Assembly (NCBI GenBank): GCA_964386435.1
Contig: CAYLSV010000156.1
Span: 1-5,706 of the forward strand
Length of the DNA: 5,706 bases
Direction: 5' to 3'
Origin: CAYLSV01 sp964386435
GTDB taxonomy: Bacteria; Planctomycetota; Phycisphaerae; Tepidisphaerales; Tepidisphaeraceae
Numbering within the stretch: the first letter of the stretch is position 1; each line of letters begins with the position of its first letter. A model generated the notes under the pieces. That model saw only the letters and a program-made list of their open reading frames with translations. It searched no databases and was not told the origin of the DNA. Below, one piece after another: positions 5,025 through 5,706 of this stretch. The position numbers were made by a program, and so were the translations under genes.

Positions 5025-5706
5025 ATGGACGACGCCCTCGCGCCGCTGCGGAAACAGATCGATGACCTCGACGCGCAGATCGTCGCCCTGCTGAACAAGC
5101 GGGCCGAGGTCGTCGTCGAGGTCGGGCGGCACAAGCGGCAATCGGGCGGCAGCATCTACGCGCCCGAGCGCGAGCAGGCCGTGCTCAAGAAACTCCGCGA
5201 GCTCAATCGTGGCCCGCTGCCGGACCGGACGCTCGAGGCGGTGTGGCGGGAACTGATGTCGGGCAGCTTCGTCCTCGAGAAGCCGCTGCGCATCGCCTAC
5301 GTCGGCCCGCCCGGCGGCTTCGCCCACCAGGCGGCCGCGGGGAAGTTCGGGCAAAGCGTCGAGTACGCCCCGGTCGCCGACGTCGCGGCGGTCGCTGACG
5401 CGGTGATCCGCGGCCACGCGACCCACGGCGTCGTGCCGGCGGAGAACGGCGGCGCGATCCTTGGCGGCGGCGAGCTGGCCGACACGCTCGACGCCCTGCT
5501 CGACCCGGCGGCCCGCGGCATCTCGATCTGCGCGGAGGTACCGGTGGCGCTGCGGTACGATTTGCTGGGCAACGAGCCGTGGGACGAGGTGCGGGAAATC
5601 GCCGGCAAGCCGGAGGTGCTGGGGCAGTGCCGGGCGTGGCTCAGCGGCACCGGGCGGGACCGGCGACTGCGGGAGGCGGTGAGCCTGGACGCCGCCGCGG
5701 CGCTGG
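5025..5706 (+). CDS. pheA: Chorismate mutase / prephenate dehydratase (P-protein), 5' part
   Basis: This bifunctional cytosolic enzyme of phenylalanine synthesis turns chorismate into prephenate and then phenylpyruvate. The window holds 227 codons and the gene runs off the right edge; full P-proteins have about 350-390 residues. Residues 1-85 are an AroQ-type chorismate mutase: LRKQIDDLDAQIVALLNKR and YAPERE are visible, with Arg9, Arg26, Lys37, Arg49 and Glu50 matching the E. coli active-site residues Arg11, Arg28, Lys39, Arg51 and Glu52. The linker MSGSFVLEKPLRIAYVGP is typical of these fusions. The dehydratase domain starts near residue 88. Its usual GPEGTFSHQA motif reads GPPGGFAHQA (94-103), and the usual IENS region reads AENGGAILGG (139-148), so Glu and Asn are kept but nearby Thr/Ser positions are lost. 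The catalytic Thr-Arg-Phe motif and any ACT feedback domain lie beyond the window. The gene follows a TACACT box and REP-like pair 2. Confidence 0.9.
   Translation, partial: MDDALAPLRKQIDDLDAQIVALLNKRAEVVVEVGRHKRQSGGSIYAPEREQAVLKKLRELNRGPLPDRTLEAVWRELMSGSFVLEKPLRIAYVGPPGGFAHQAAAGKFGQSVEYAPVADVAAVADAVIRGHATHGVVPAENGGAILGGGELADTLDALLDPAARGISICAEVPVALRYDLLGNEPWDEVREIAGKPEVLGQCRAWLSGTGRDRRLREAVSLDAAAAL

Noticed and set aside
4899..5426. 175-residue open frame on the minus strand
   Set aside because: It is antisense to pheA and passes through REP-like pair 2; no domain.

Overview
The window is a G+C-rich, gene-dense piece of bacterial chromosome from a draft assembly or metagenome bin; a run of exactly ten Ns marks a scaffold join. 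No gene has a convincing Shine-Dalgarno sequence. Strong GC bias at third codon positions leaves long open frames on the wrong strand. The gene set and style would fit a Planctomycetota (Phycisphaerae-like) genome, but this is a guess from general character, because no taxonomic marker gene is present.

Layout, left to right. (1) A HEAT-like repeat protein on the minus strand fills about the first 1.56 kb; its C-terminus lies off the left edge. (2) Divergent from it is a complete class I PLP aminotransferase of the aspartate aminotransferase type (1654-2847, +). (3) Convergent with that gene is a small unknown membrane protein (2931-3338, -). (4) Divergent again is an AMP-binding acyl-CoA synthetase-type enzyme (3437-4902, +), interrupted by the N gap, where the reading frame also shifts. 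(5) Downstream in the same direction is the 5' part of a fused chorismate mutase/prephenate dehydratase (pheA, from 5025), which runs off the right edge.

The genes look like separate short transcription units of core metabolism, not one operon. The aminotransferase and PheA could meet in aromatic amino acid synthesis, since some aminotransferases of this class act on prephenate, but they are not adjacent.

The most interesting signals lie between genes. Two intergenic spacers (2851-2933 and 4905-5007) are almost entirely occupied by long palindromes. These resolve into four related units of about 31-32 nt with the pattern GGTAGCTGCR-N12/13-GYAGTYCGR. Each unit is a GTAG tetranucleotide followed by a small hairpin, which is the signature of REP sequences handled by RAYT (TnpA-REP) transposases. 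The two pairs have opposite, inside-out orientations. Separately, three start codons are preceded at 6-7 nt by a TANNNT -10 box, and two more genes have weaker versions, which points to leaderless transcription.
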